A stretch of DNA of 43,915 nucleotides from Nonomuraea longispora (GTDB lineage: Bacteria > Actinomycetota > Actinomycetes > Streptosporangiales > Streptosporangiaceae). Position 1 is the stretch's first letter. Each line of letters opens with the position of its first letter. The notes under the pieces are model-generated. The model saw only the letters and a list, made by a program, of their open reading frames with translations. It was not told where the DNA came from and searched no databases. Below are positions 1 to 7,738 of the stretch, in pieces. The stretch lies in contig NZ_SMJZ01000059.1 of NCBI RefSeq assembly GCF_004348345.1, positions 1-43,915 of the forward strand. The letters run 5' to 3'. The translations under genes and the position numbers were made by a program.

Positions 1-12
1 GGGTCCCTGCCG

Positions 13-2120
13 ATGCGTAGAGAGTGGGAGCTGGAGGACCTCATCGAGTGCTGGACACTGGATGAGGCCGAGGCCGAGTTACTGGCGAACAAGAGCGGTG
101 CCACCCGTCTCGGATTCGCGCTGATGCTGAAGTTCTTCGAGCTGGAGGGCCGCTTTCCGCGCCGGGAGGACGTGCCGAAGGCCGCGGTGGACTACGTGAC
201 GGGGCAGGTGAAGGTCGATGCGGCGCTGTTCGCCGAGTACCGCTGGTCGGGCAGCACGATTGAGTATCACCGGGCGCAGATCCGCCGGTTCCATGGCTTT
301 CGCGAGCCGACGGTCGCCGATGAGGACAAGCTGACGTTCTGGCTGGCCGACAAGATCTGCCCGGTGGAGACCTCGCGGGAGCGGCTGCGTGCCGCGCTGC
401 TGACCCGCTGCCGGGAGGACCGCACTGAGCCTCCCACGCCCAAGCAGATCGAGCGGCTGGCCGGCGCGGCTGAGGCGCTGTTCGAGCGGGAGTTCACCAC
501 CACCACGATGCGACGGTGCCCCATCTCGGCAGCGGCTGCGCTTGAAGACTTGATCGCAGTCCCCGACCCTGACCCCGACCCGGACGGCAAGGGCGAGGCC
601 GGGGCAGCCGGAGCGCGCAGCTTCCTGCAGGAGCTGAAGGAGGACCCCGGACCGCTGCAGTTGGAGACGCTGCTGGCCGAGATCGTCAAGCTGGAGCGGG
701 TGAAGGCGATCGGGTTACCGGAGACCTGTTCGAGGGGGTGTCGGAGAAGGTGGTGGAGGTGTGGCGGGCACGGGCGATGCGCATGTACCCGTCCGATTTC
801 GCCGCCGCGCCGGAGCCGATCAGGCTGACCTTGCTGGCGGCGCTGTGCTGGGTGCGCAAGGCCGAGATGATCGACGGTCTGGTGGAGCTGCTGATCCAGC
901 ACCGACGCCTTCACCTCGGTGGCCTCGCGCACCGTCATCGTTGAGGCGGTGCTGCAGAGACGGCTGTTGCTGTGCCTGTACGGGCTGGGGACGAACGTCG
1001 GGATCAAGCGGGTGGCCGACGGCGTGGCCGCGGCCACGCTGCCACCCGGGCAGCTCGACAACGAGGCGGCGCTGCGGCGCACCCGCCGGTTGTTCATCAA
1101 CCGGGACAACCTGCGCGAGGCGATCCGGCTCATCGTCAACGCCACCCTGAAGGCGCGCGACACGGTGTTGTGGGGCGAGGGGACCTCGTGCGCGTCCGAT
1201 TCGCGCAAGTTCGGGTCGTGGTCGGCGAATTTCATGACCGAGTGGCATGAGCGCTACCACGGGCCGGGGATCATGGTCTACTGGCACGTCGAACGGCGGT
1301 CGGTGTGCATCTACAGCCAGGTGACCAGCACGACCGCCTCCGAGGTGGCCTCGATGATCGAGGGCCTGCTGCGGCACCTGACCGACGCGGAGATCGATCG
1401 CCAGTACACAGATACCCATGGAGCCTCGATCGTCGGGTTCGCCTCCTCCGAACTGCTGGGCTTCAAGCTGCTGCCCCGGTTGAAGAACATCGGCTCTGCG
1501 CGGCTGTACCGGCCGGGACCGGCGAGGATGAGGCGTGGCCGCGCCTGGAGGCGGTGCTGTCGAACAAGACCATCGACTGGGATGTGATCGCCCGCAATTA
1601 CGACCAGATGATCAAGTACGCGACCGCGCTGCGGTTGCGCACCGCCGAGTCCCACCAGATGCTGCGCCGCTTCACCCGCGGCGGTCCCAAGCACCCCACC
1701 TATCAGGCGATCGAGGAGCTGGGCCGCGTGATCAGGACGATCTTCATCTGTGAGTATCTGGCGGATGAGGAACTCAGAAGGGAGATCAACGAGGGGAACG
1801 TGGTGGAGAACTTCAATTCCGCCAGCAAGGATCTGTTCTACGGCAAGGCTGGCGACCTGACCGGCGACGACCGGGAGAACGTCGAGGTCTCCACGCTGGC
1901 GCTGCACTTGGTCGCCGCGGCCATCACCTACCTCAACACGCACCTGGTCCAGATCGTGCTGCGCGATCCGGCCTGGCGAAAACGGCTGAGCCCGGCCGAC
2001 CGGCGCGGGCTGACGGCTCTGTTTCGGTCCCATCTGAACCTGTACGGCCGCTTCGAGCTCGACATGAGTCGCCACCTGGAGCTGGACGGCGTTTCGCTCG
2101 GGCGGCCCAGCGCCCCGTGA
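13..2120 (+). pseudogene. Decayed Tn3-family transposase (tnpA remnant)
   Basis: The pieces together resemble a Tn3-family DDE transposase with an N-terminal DUF4158-like domain, but the gene is broken at three places. Frame 1 runs from the ATG at 13 to about 719, a one-base loss shifts it to frame 3 (GDLFEGVSEK onward), and at about 897 it jumps to frame 1 at DAFTSVASR. A full-length member is roughly 1000 residues and only about 700 are here, so an internal deletion of close to 300 residues is inferred. A further one-base loss at about 1516 moves it to frame 3. The first two catalytic Asp regions (SDSRKFGSW and YTDTHGAS) and the Glu region ([19 protein letters not shown]) are still readable. 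It ends in a normal stop followed by a strong hairpin. The left terminal repeat lies outside the window. It cannot give an active protein. Confidence 0.85.
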
Positions 2121-2125
2121 CGCAC

Positions 2126-2165
2126 GGGGCCGACATGGCTGATGCTGTTCAGCCCTGTCGGCCCC
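2126..2165. terminator. Bidirectional terminator hairpin
   Basis: Two 17-base arms (2126-2142 and 2149-2165) pair with one mismatch around a 6-base loop. The hairpin sits 5 bases after the transposase stop and 5 bases from the stop of the convergent broken gene, so it can serve both directions. There is no T-run, which is common in actinomycetes. Confidence 0.65.
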
Positions 2166-2170
2166 GCCGT

Positions 2171-2714
2171 CTACGGCTCGGATCGCTGCCGGATCGGCAG
2201 GCCGGTGGCGGGGTCGAACGACTCCCACCGTTGCACGACGGTCTGCCGCACCCCCTGGTCGAGCTGCGCCGCCACGCGGTGTTGCCCCTCGAAGTAGCGC
2301 CATTCGGCGTTGGGTTCGGTGTTCGGCTCGATTCCTCCGGTGCAGGCCAGGGCGAGGACCGCATCTTGTTCCCGATCGCCAGAGACCTTGCTCGTCAAGG
2401 CGTTCGATGGCGTAGTCGCTGATGCGTTCGCCGTGAAGGCCGGCGGCTTGGGCCTGGCGGACCAGACGAATGGCCGCCTCTGCGGCCTGGCTCCAGTCCA
2501 CCTGGTGGTGCCAGCAGCACGCACGCGGGGCCTGGCGGGGCACGAGCCAGGGAGCCAGGCGGCGGATCCGCCGCCTGACCCAGACCTTCGGGCCGATCAT
2601 GCAGTCCGGTTCGCGGATCTCGTTGGGCACGGGCAGGCGGACGACCTTCACCACTTCATACACCGGCTCATACACCGGCTGGATCGACTCGCTCGGCTCC
2701 GGCATGTAAGCCAT
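2171..2714 (-). pseudogene. Frameshifted conserved hypothetical protein
   Basis: Reading leftward from an ATG at 2714, the frame gives a protein beginning MAYMPEPSESIQPVYEPVYE and running to LDEQGL at about 2385. One base then shifts it into the frame that reads SGDREQDAVLALACTGGIEP and ends at a stop at 2171. Amino-acid use is protein-like across both pieces (VYEVVKVVRLPVPNEI, then FEGQHRVAAQLDQGVRQ), which supports one formerly continuous gene of about 180 residues. I do not recognise the family. It lies between a serine-recombinase tail and the Tn3 transposase, so it was probably cargo or an accessory gene of the same element (inference). Confidence 0.55.
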
Positions 2715-2756
2715 CTTTGCCTGCCCGGAGTGGGCGGGCCGGGGCAACGGACGAAG

Positions 2757-2909
2757 TCATCGAGCCGCCGCGCCCGCCGCATCGGGAGCAGTGCTGGTCT
2801 TGTCGTCATGGTCGCGGAGCATCCGCACGACGGTCGCCGCCGAGGGGCGCCGTCCTTTCCGCTTGCCCCTGGTGACGACCAGGCGTGCGGCGATGTCGCG
2901 CGGTAAAAG
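2757..2909 (-). pseudogene. C-terminal remnant of a serine recombinase (resolvase)
   Basis: Read leftward, this stretch encodes LLPRDIAARLVVTRGKRKGR followed by RPSAATVVRMLRDHDD and a short Ala-rich tail to a stop at 2757. The pattern DIAARL-(hydrophobic)-GKxKGxxPSxATVxRMLRxHD resembles the end of large actinobacterial serine recombinases associated with transposons. No start or catalytic domain is present, so only the tail survives. Together with the neighbouring broken gene and transposase it suggests a decayed resolvase / hypothetical / tnpA element. The bases between 2910 and 3007 show no gene. Confidence 0.5.
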
Positions 2910-3007
2910 GCTGCCCGGACCGTGGTGCCGAGGCCCTCATCGAGGGTGGTCTTCGACGGCTCGCTGCCCTGCCCGGCCGCTGGGGTTCGAGGTGCCGGCC
3001 GTAGCGG

Positions 3008-3931
3008 CTATTGCGTAGGGCGGAGTGCCTGCCTTACTTCGCGGTTGATGGCCCAGGCGTCCGCCACTGGGCCTACGTGCCCGAGCTTGTCGGGGTTGAT
3101 CACCGTACGGATCGTCTGGATCTGCCCGTCGAGGATGTCGAGCGCCAGGGTGTGGAGCACCTTGCCGTCCCGGTCGCGGAAGATCGCGCCCGGCTGGCCG
3201 TTGACCTCGTGCGGCTCGCCCGTCACGCCGATCAGGGCCATCTGAGGGAAGGCCGAGGCGAGCAGCCGGGCCACGTTCTGGGCGCCGATAACGGCCTTGG
3301 CCAGTTGCGGGGCCTTGCCGCCGCCGTCACCGACCATCGATACATCGGCAGCCAGCAGATTCTGCAGGCCGACGACGTCGCCTTCACGCAGGGCGTCGAA
3401 GAACCGCGACGCCAGTTCTTCTCGCTCCTTGCGGCCCGCCTGAAAGCGGGGCCGGCCTGCGGCCATATGGCGCCGCGCCCGCACCGCCAGCTGGCGGCAC
3501 GCCGCCTCCGAGCGCCCCACCGCTGACGCGACCTCGGGAAAGCCGAAGTCGAACACTTCCCGCAGCACGAAGACCGCCCGCTCAAGCGGGGACAGCCGCT
3601 CCAGCAGCACCAAGGCCGCCATCGACAACGAGTCCGCCAGCTCCGCCGAGCGCTCCGGGTCCTGGTATGGATCGGCGAGCAGCGGCTCAGGCAACCACGG
3701 CCCGACGTACTCCTCCCGCCGGACACGGGCCGAGCGCAACACGTCGATCGAGATCCGGGTCACCGTGGCCGACAGGAACGCCTTGACCGACCTGAGCTCG
3801 GTCGGGGCCGCTTCGAAGCGCAGCCAGGTCTCCTGGACCGCGTCCTCGGCCTCGCTCGCGCTGCCTAGAATCCGGTAGGCGATCGAGAACAACAGCGGCC
3901 GCAGCTCCTGAAACTCCTTGGTCCTGCTCAT
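3008..3931 (-). CDS. ECF41-family RNA polymerase sigma factor
   Basis: This 307-residue protein is an extracytoplasmic-function sigma factor. Region 2 carries AYRILGSASEAEDAVQETWLR, and region 4 contains LSPLERAVFVLREVFDFGFPEVAS as its helix-turn-helix. It has an added C-terminal SnoaL-like domain with the DGGGK and NPDKL motifs that mark the ECF41 (SigJ-like) group. In that group the C-terminal extension, not a separate anti-sigma factor, controls activity. The start codon overlaps the stop of the upstream epimerase gene as ATGA, so the two are translationally coupled. The upstream partners (epimerase, DoxX) fit the known ECF41 neighbourhood of oxidoreductases, epimerases and carboxymuconolactone decarboxylases. 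Two ECF41-type promoters lie upstream of the operon, implying autoregulation. Confidence 0.9.
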   Translation of the reverse strand: MSRTKEFQELRPLLFSIAYRILGSASEAEDAVQETWLRFEAAPTELRSVKAFLSATVTRISIDVLRSARVRREEYVGPWLPEPLLADPYQDPERSAELADSLSMAALVLLERLSPLERAVFVLREVFDFGFPEVASAVGRSEAACRQLAVRARRHMAAGRPRFQAGRKEREELASRFFDALREGDVVGLQNLLAADVSMVGDGGGKAPQLAKAVIGAQNVARLLASAFPQMALIGVTGEPHEVNGQPGAIFRDRDGKVLHTLALDILDGQIQTIRTVINPDKLGHVGPVADAWAINREVRQALRPTQ

Positions 3932-4860
3932 GCCAGCTCCTCCGTGAAACCCTGCCGCCACGACGGGTAGCGCAGCTGCCAGCCGAGCTCCCGCTTGGCC
4001 TTGGCGTTGGAGAAGCCGCGCCCCTCGGTCATCATCGTCACCACCACCTGTCCGGCCAGCAGCCGGGCCAGCCATGTGGGCACCCGCTTCGGCCGCTTCG
4101 CTCCCACGCACTCCGCCAGATACGGCAGCCATTCGACGGCCGGGGCCGGTTCGTCGTCCACGATGTCGAACACCCCTCTGGCCTTCTGCTCCACCGTCAG
4201 GACCGTGGCACTCGCCGCGTCGTCCACATGCACCCAGGAGGAGTAGCCGGTACAGCCCCCCACCAGCGGAACCTGCCGCTTGCGGATGAGTTCGACCTGG
4301 TCGTCTATGGCCCCGTGCCCGTACAGCCCGCCATAGCGTAAGGCTGCACCGCCGGCCTTGACGATCACCTCCTCGACATGGCGGATCGCCGCCGCCCCGG
4401 CGCGTGCCACCGTATCCTCCTCCGGGTCCAGCGGGTCCTCCTCGGTTTTCACCCATCCGCCCTGCCGGATGCCGTTCCATGAAGCGTGGCTCTGCGCGAC
4501 GAGGTGGGAGACCCCGGTGGCCTCGGCGGCGGCCAGCAGGTGGTCCGTCCCCTCCGTGCGCAGCCGGTTGGTCTGGGTGAGCCACCGGTTGAGGTGCTTG
4601 ATGTCGGGCTTTCCCGCGCGCGTCATCGACATCGCGCTCATCTGGTGCACGATCGCGTCCGGCCGAGCGGTGGCCACCACCTCACCGACCGACATCGCAT
4701 CCAGGCCGTCCATCACCAACCCCTGCGCGCCCAACTCCGCCAGCAGCCCCAGCTTTGCCTCAGTCGTCGTCGTGGCCGTCACCTGGTGGCCTCGCGCCAC
4801 GAGCTGCGAGACCAGCCGCCGCCCCAGAACCCCACTCCCGCCTGCCACGAACACTCGCAT
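3928..4860 (-). CDS. NAD(P)-dependent epimerase/dehydratase (extended SDR)
   Basis: This 310-residue protein starts MRVFVAGGSGVLGRRLVSQL, a Rossmann fold with the GxxGxxG dinucleotide-binding motif of extended or atypical SDRs. A middle segment SHASWNG and the C-terminal RELGWQLRYPSWRQGF are typical of NAD-epimerase proteins linked to ECF41 sigma factors. The ATG at 4860 is preferred over the in-frame ATG at 4866 because GGAGAG lies 8 bases upstream of it. It lies 76 bases downstream of the DoxX gene and overlaps the sigma-factor start. A truncated, frameshifted copy of its first part is found at 6079-6214. The substrate cannot be read from the sequence. Confidence 0.85.
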   Translation of the reverse strand: MRVFVAGGSGVLGRRLVSQLVARGHQVTATTTTEAKLGLLAELGAQGLVMDGLDAMSVGEVVATARPDAIVHQMSAMSMTRAGKPDIKHLNRWLTQTNRLRTEGTDHLLAAAEATGVSHLVAQSHASWNGIRQGGWVKTEEDPLDPEEDTVARAGAAAIRHVEEVIVKAGGAALRYGGLYGHGAIDDQVELIRKRQVPLVGGCTGYSSWVHVDDAASATVLTVEQKARGVFDIVDDEPAPAVEWLPYLAECVGAKRPKRVPTWLARLLAGQVVVTMMTEGRGFSNAKAKRELGWQLRYPSWRQGFTEELA

Positions 4861-4936
4861 GGTCATCACTCTCCATGGTCGGCCACGATCCCTCCGCGGA
4901 GGGGGCCAGATGATCGGAACTGGGTGTCGCCGCCCG

Positions 4937-5320
4937 TCAACCGGTGAAGGGCTCAAGGACGAAGCGGCCCCACGCGATGAACGCCGCAACCGCGAGGTAG
5001 ACCAGGTTCAGCACCACGAACGCGGATTCGCCGCGTCGACCGTGGGTGATCATCGCGCCGGCCATCAGCAGGATCCAGCAGACTGCGGTCACCGGCACCA
5101 GAACCGGCGCGATGCCGAGCGCGCCGGGCAGGATCAAGCCCGCCGCGGCCAGGAGCTCAAGGACGCCGAGGGTCTTGACGAAGCCGACGCTGGCGTCTGC
5201 GGTCCATCCCCCACCATGGACCGCAGCCAGTTTCTCCTTGGGCACGAACGCCTTGCTGATGCCGCCGCTCAAGGCCACCACCGCCAGCAGCCCGGCAGCG
5301 ATCCACAACGCTAGGTTCAT
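4937..5320 (-). CDS. DoxX family membrane protein, copy 1
   Basis: This small 127-residue membrane protein starts MNLALWIAAGLLAVVALSGG. Four hydrophobic segments are visible: the N-terminus, LGVLELLAAAGLILPGALG, VLVPVTAVCWILLMAGAMI and VVLNLVYLAVAAFIAWG. The pattern FVPKEKLAA after the first helix and GVLELLAAAGLILP are typical of the DoxX group. AAGGAG lies a proper distance from the ATG. It is the first gene of the DoxX-epimerase-sigma operon. DoxX proteins are often linked to redox stress or quinone-related functions, but the exact role here is unknown. A paralogue with 4 extra residues lies at 6293-6688. Confidence 0.85.
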   Translation of the reverse strand: MNLALWIAAGLLAVVALSGGISKAFVPKEKLAAVHGGGWTADASVGFVKTLGVLELLAAAGLILPGALGIAPVLVPVTAVCWILLMAGAMITHGRRGESAFVVLNLVYLAVAAFIAWGRFVLEPFTG

Positions 5321-5357
5321 CGTCCACTCCTTGATCGAGGATTGTCTGCACCCCCTA

Positions 5358-5384
5358 GACGAGACAGCGACCTCCGCAGTGACA
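5358..5384 (-). promoter_or_regulatory. ECF41-type promoter of the DoxX-epimerase-sigma operon
   Basis: On the minus strand TGTCACT (5384-5378) is separated by 16 bases from CGTC (5361-5358). This matches the ECF41 consensus TGTCACA-N16-CGTC except for the last -35 base. The -10 lies 37 bases before the DoxX ATG at 5320. The same element, with the same spacing, precedes the second DoxX gene. Confidence 0.75.
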
Positions 5385-5518
5385 TTTCCCAGCCTTCGCA
5401 ACCCTGCGGCCCCAGGCCGCCCCCGCGGCACTACCCGTGGCCCGCACCCCGCCACCGGGTCATCAAAACCACCAGCCAGACGGCCTGTCACAACACCAGG
5501 CGACTAAAAGCGAGCTAA

Positions 5519-5545
5519 GACGAGGCGCCCCGATCGGCTGTGACA
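5519..5545 (-). promoter_or_regulatory. Perfect ECF41-type promoter, apparently orphaned
   Basis: On the minus strand TGTCACA (5545-5539), 16 bases, then CGTC (5522-5519) match the ECF41 consensus exactly. About 50 bases around it resemble the promoter region of the SDR gene at 6947, but in inverted orientation. No SDR follows. It could act as a distal second promoter for the DoxX operon, or be a leftover of a rearranged SDR copy. Confidence 0.65.
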
Positions 5546-5701
5546 CAGTGTGAGCCGCCTCACAGCCGAGAGCTTTCTGACCGGTACCGACGGGACTGTA
5601 CGCGCGTGGTCCGCTGGCAGGTGTGCCGAGTTGCGCGTGAATGGAACGAAATCGGCGTCGGACCCGGCCGGGTGTCAGTTGCTCGGCGGGCAGGGGTTTT
5701 C

Positions 5702-5785
5702 TCAGGGCAGGCGCAGGTTGGTGACGAAGGCGCGGGCCAGGCAGAGCTGGGTGTAGGCGGCCGGCATGAGCCAGGTCCACCGCAG
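5702..5785 (-). pseudogene. C-terminal scrap of an IS transposase
   Basis: Reading leftward gives LRWTWLMPAAYTQLCLARAF then VTNLRLP and a stop. The pattern RWTWL-x-x-AAYTQLxLAR-x-(x)-DLRxP resembles the tail of a DDE transposase common in streptomycetes and relatives. Only about 27 residues remain. It supports an insertion and deletion event in this rearranged stretch. The family assignment is from memory of the motif. Confidence 0.4.
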
Positions 5786-5787
5786 TC

Positions 5788-6077
5788 GTGACGCTAGGCA
5801 GCACGGCCGCGTGCGCGGTGGTGGTCTCCGTCGCGCTCATGGCGAGCGGCTGGTGGACGTTCGCGTACGGGGGTGCGGCGGGGCAATTGGTGTGGCCGGC
5901 GCCCGCACTGTGGCTGGCGGCGCTCGGGTTCTTCGCGGCCGCGGCGTTGCGCAACACCGCGGCGGCCACGTCACCGGTGGCGTTCGTGTGGACTGGGGAG
6001 CAGCTCTTCGGCGGCGCGCTGGCGGACAATGCGGCACACCGGCTCCTGCACCTGTTCGCGAACACGTCCTGGGGGAA
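5788..6077 (+). pseudogene. Fragment of an unidentified membrane protein
   Basis: From a GTG at 5788 the frame has two clear hydrophobic helices (ACAVVVSVALMASGWWTF and LVWPAPALWLAALGFFAAAA) followed by a soluble stretch with WTGEQLFGGALADNAAHRLL. It then runs straight into sequence antisense to the duplicated epimerase copy at about 6078. The composition is protein-like up to that junction and not after it. It therefore looks like the N-terminal portion of a gene cut by the duplication event. I do not recognise the family, and a real small membrane protein is possible. Confidence 0.35.
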
Positions 6078-6078
6078 T

Positions 6079-6214
6079 CGCGCCCAGCTCCGCCAGCAGC
6101 CCCAGCCTCGCCTCAGTCGTCGTCGTGGCCGTCACCTGGTGGCCTCGCGCCACGAGCTGCGACACCAGCCGCCGCCCCAGAACCCCCGCTCCCACCTGCC
6201 ACGAACACTCGCAT
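6079..6214 (-). pseudogene. Truncated second copy of the epimerase gene
   Basis: It starts at an ATG at 6214, as in copy 1 (MRVFVAG). One extra G in a G-run shifts the frame, after which GVLGRRLVSQLVARGHQVTA and LGLLAELGA match copy 1 residue for residue. It is cut after about 45 codons at the junction near 6078. It is non-functional and marks the end of the duplicated segment. Confidence 0.8.
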
Positions 6215-6292
6215 GGTCATCACTCTCCAAGATCGACCATCGCCCCTCCGCAGGACGGGGCCAGAAGATCGGGAACTGTGGGTCGCCGCCCG

Positions 6293-6688
6293 TCAGCCGG
6301 TGAAGGGCTCGAGCACGAAGCGGCCCCACGCGATAAACGCCGCAACCGCGAGATAGATCACGCACACCAGCACGAACACGGATTCGCCACGTCGAACGTG
6401 GGTGATCACGGCGCCGACCATCAGCAGGATCCAGCAGACCGCGGTCACCGGCACGAGAACCGGCGCGATGCCGAGCGCGGCGGGCAGGATCAGGCCCGCC
6501 GCGGCCAGGAGCTCAAGAACACCCAGGGTCTTGAGGAAGCCGACACTGGCGTCTGCGGTCCATCCATAAGCAAGCGCCCTCTGATGGAAGGCAGCCAGCT
6601 TGTCCTTGGGCACGAACGTCTTTTGGATGCCGCTGCTCAGCGCTAGCACGGCCAGGAACCCGGCAGCGATCCACAACGCGAGGTTCAT
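6293..6688 (-). CDS. DoxX family membrane protein, copy 2
   Basis: This 131-residue paralogue of the DoxX at 4937 keeps four hydrophobic segments and the same start and end (MNLALWIAAG and FIAWGRFVLEPFTG). It has four additional residues in the loop after the first helix (AAFHQRALAYGWTADASVGF), a form closer to the usual DoxX length. AAGGAG lies 6 bases before the ATG at 6688. An adjacent ATG at 6691 is also possible but too close to the RBS. An ECF41-type promoter lies directly upstream. No intact epimerase or sigma gene follows, so it is a single-gene unit likely controlled by the sigma factor encoded at 3008. Confidence 0.85.
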   Translation of the reverse strand: MNLALWIAAGFLAVLALSSGIQKTFVPKDKLAAFHQRALAYGWTADASVGFLKTLGVLELLAAAGLILPAALGIAPVLVPVTAVCWILLMVGAVITHVRRGESVFVLVCVIYLAVAAFIAWGRFVLEPFTG

Positions 6689-6725
6689 CATCTACTCCTT
6701 GATCGAGGATTGCCTGCACCCCCAA

Positions 6726-6752
6726 GACGAGACAGCGACCCCGCCAGTGACA
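6726..6752 (-). promoter_or_regulatory. ECF41-type promoter of DoxX copy 2
   Basis: On the minus strand TGTCACT (6752-6746), 16 bases, CGTC (6729-6726), the same as at 5358-5384. It precedes the DoxX ATG at 6688 by the same distance as in copy 1. Confidence 0.75.
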
Positions 6753-6910
6753 TCTCCGAACACTCGCGCGTCCTGTCTTCGGCGGGATCCCCGGCGGGGC
6801 CGCATGTCGTGTCCATCGCAGCGACCCTGATCTGGTGACCGGCCAGCCGATGGACAAAGCTCCCGCCGATACCAGCCCACAAGCTCGCGATTGTGAGGCC
6901 GTTCACACGG

Positions 6911-6937
6911 TGTCACAGCCCATCGGGGCATCTCGTC
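6911..6937 (+). promoter_or_regulatory. ECF41-type promoter of the SDR gene
   Basis: TGTCACA (6911-6917), 16 bases, CGTC (6934-6937) is a perfect consensus match. Only 9 bases separate the -10 from the ATG at 6947, so the transcript is probably leaderless. Confidence 0.75.
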
Positions 6938-6946
6938 TCAGAGGGC

Positions 6947-7690
6947 ATGACGAACTCGGAACAGACCTCGGTGCTGATCACCGGTGGCAACAAAGGACTT
7001 GGCCTTGAGACGGCCCGGCGGCTCAGCGAACAGGGCTGGACGATCTTTCTCGGCTCGCGCGACGAAAGGCGAGGACGGGCGGCTGCCGACAAGCTGAGCG
7101 ACGGCGGCGCGAACGTGGTCATGGTCCCGCTGGACGTGACCTCGGACGAGTCGGTGACCGACGCCGTCCGGCTCGTCCGCGAGCACACCGATCGGCTGGA
7201 TGTGCTGATCAACAACGCCGGCACGCCAGGAAAGGGCATCGCGCCGGTAGACGCGACGGCCGACGAAATTCACTCCGTCTACGACACCAACGTGTACGGA
7301 CCGGTCAGGGTCACGCACGCGTTCCTTCCCCTGCTGCAGGCGGCGGACCATCCGCGGGTGGTGATGGTGTCCAGCGCCGGCGGTTCCTTCGCGGTCGTGA
7401 CCGATCCACAGCAGGCCGTCTCGAAAATGCACGAGCTCGCCTACACCTCGTCCAAAGCGGCGCTGAACATGATCACCATCCGGTACGCCCAGGCGATCCC
7501 GCAGGTCAAGTTCAACTGCATCACTCCAGGAGAAGTCGCCAACCACAAATTCACCGCCACCGACATGAACAACCACACCGGCCAGCTGACGGTCACCGAG
7601 GGCACCGATCCGATCGTCAAACTCGCGCTGAGCGACGCCGACGGACCGACCGGGACCTTCACCGATCGGCTTGGCCCCGTTGCCTGGTGA
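6947..7690 (+). CDS. SDR family oxidoreductase
   Basis: This is a classical short-chain dehydrogenase of 247 residues. VLITGGNKGLGLETARRL is the TGxxxGxG cofactor motif, NNAG follows at about residue 88, and the active site is VSSAGG plus YTSSK. A Gly-Asn-Lys in the cofactor loop and the short C-terminus resemble carbonyl-reductase-like SDRs. The ATG at 6947 is chosen because it follows the ECF41 promoter closely and matches the start of the fold; no RBS is seen, which fits a leaderless mRNA. It is divergent from DoxX copy 2, so one sigma factor can drive both. A 13-bp hairpin follows the stop. The substrate is unknown. Confidence 0.85.
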   Translation: MTNSEQTSVLITGGNKGLGLETARRLSEQGWTIFLGSRDERRGRAAADKLSDGGANVVMVPLDVTSDESVTDAVRLVREHTDRLDVLINNAGTPGKGIAPVDATADEIHSVYDTNVYGPVRVTHAFLPLLQAADHPRVVMVSSAGGSFAVVTDPQQAVSKMHELAYTSSKAALNMITIRYAQAIPQVKFNCITPGEVANHKFTATDMNNHTGQLTVTEGTDPIVKLALSDADGPTGTFTDRLGPVAW

Positions 7691-7702
7691 CCACCGCGCA
7701 TC

Positions 7703-7738
7703 CCTCGGCCTTTGCCGGCGAGCCCGCAAAGGCCGAGG
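7703..7738 (+). terminator. Terminator hairpin after the SDR gene
   Basis: Perfect 13-base arms (7703-7715, 7726-7738) with a 10-base loop begin 13 bases after the SDR stop. There is no T-run. Confidence 0.65.

Larger units (their letters stand above)
4733..5384. repeat. Direct duplication, copy 1 (epimerase start + DoxX + promoter)
   Basis: From the 5' part of the epimerase gene through DoxX to the -35 of its promoter, this segment is highly similar to 6079-6752 in the same orientation. Similarity ends abruptly on the far side of the promoter. Confidence 0.8.
6079..6752. repeat. Direct duplication, copy 2
   Basis: This is the counterpart of 4733-5384 in the same orientation. Differences are a frameshift in the epimerase start, 12 extra bases within DoxX and scattered substitutions. 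The level of divergence suggests the duplication is not recent. Confidence 0.8.

Noticed and set aside
1311..2747. A long minus-strand frame covering the transposase
   Set aside because: Only its first part (2385-2714) has protein-like composition; the rest is antisense to the transposase. I kept the first part as a frameshifted gene.
5463..6065. A 200-codon minus-strand frame between the DoxX modules
   Set aside because: The composition is non-protein-like and it runs through a promoter and two scraps in other frames.
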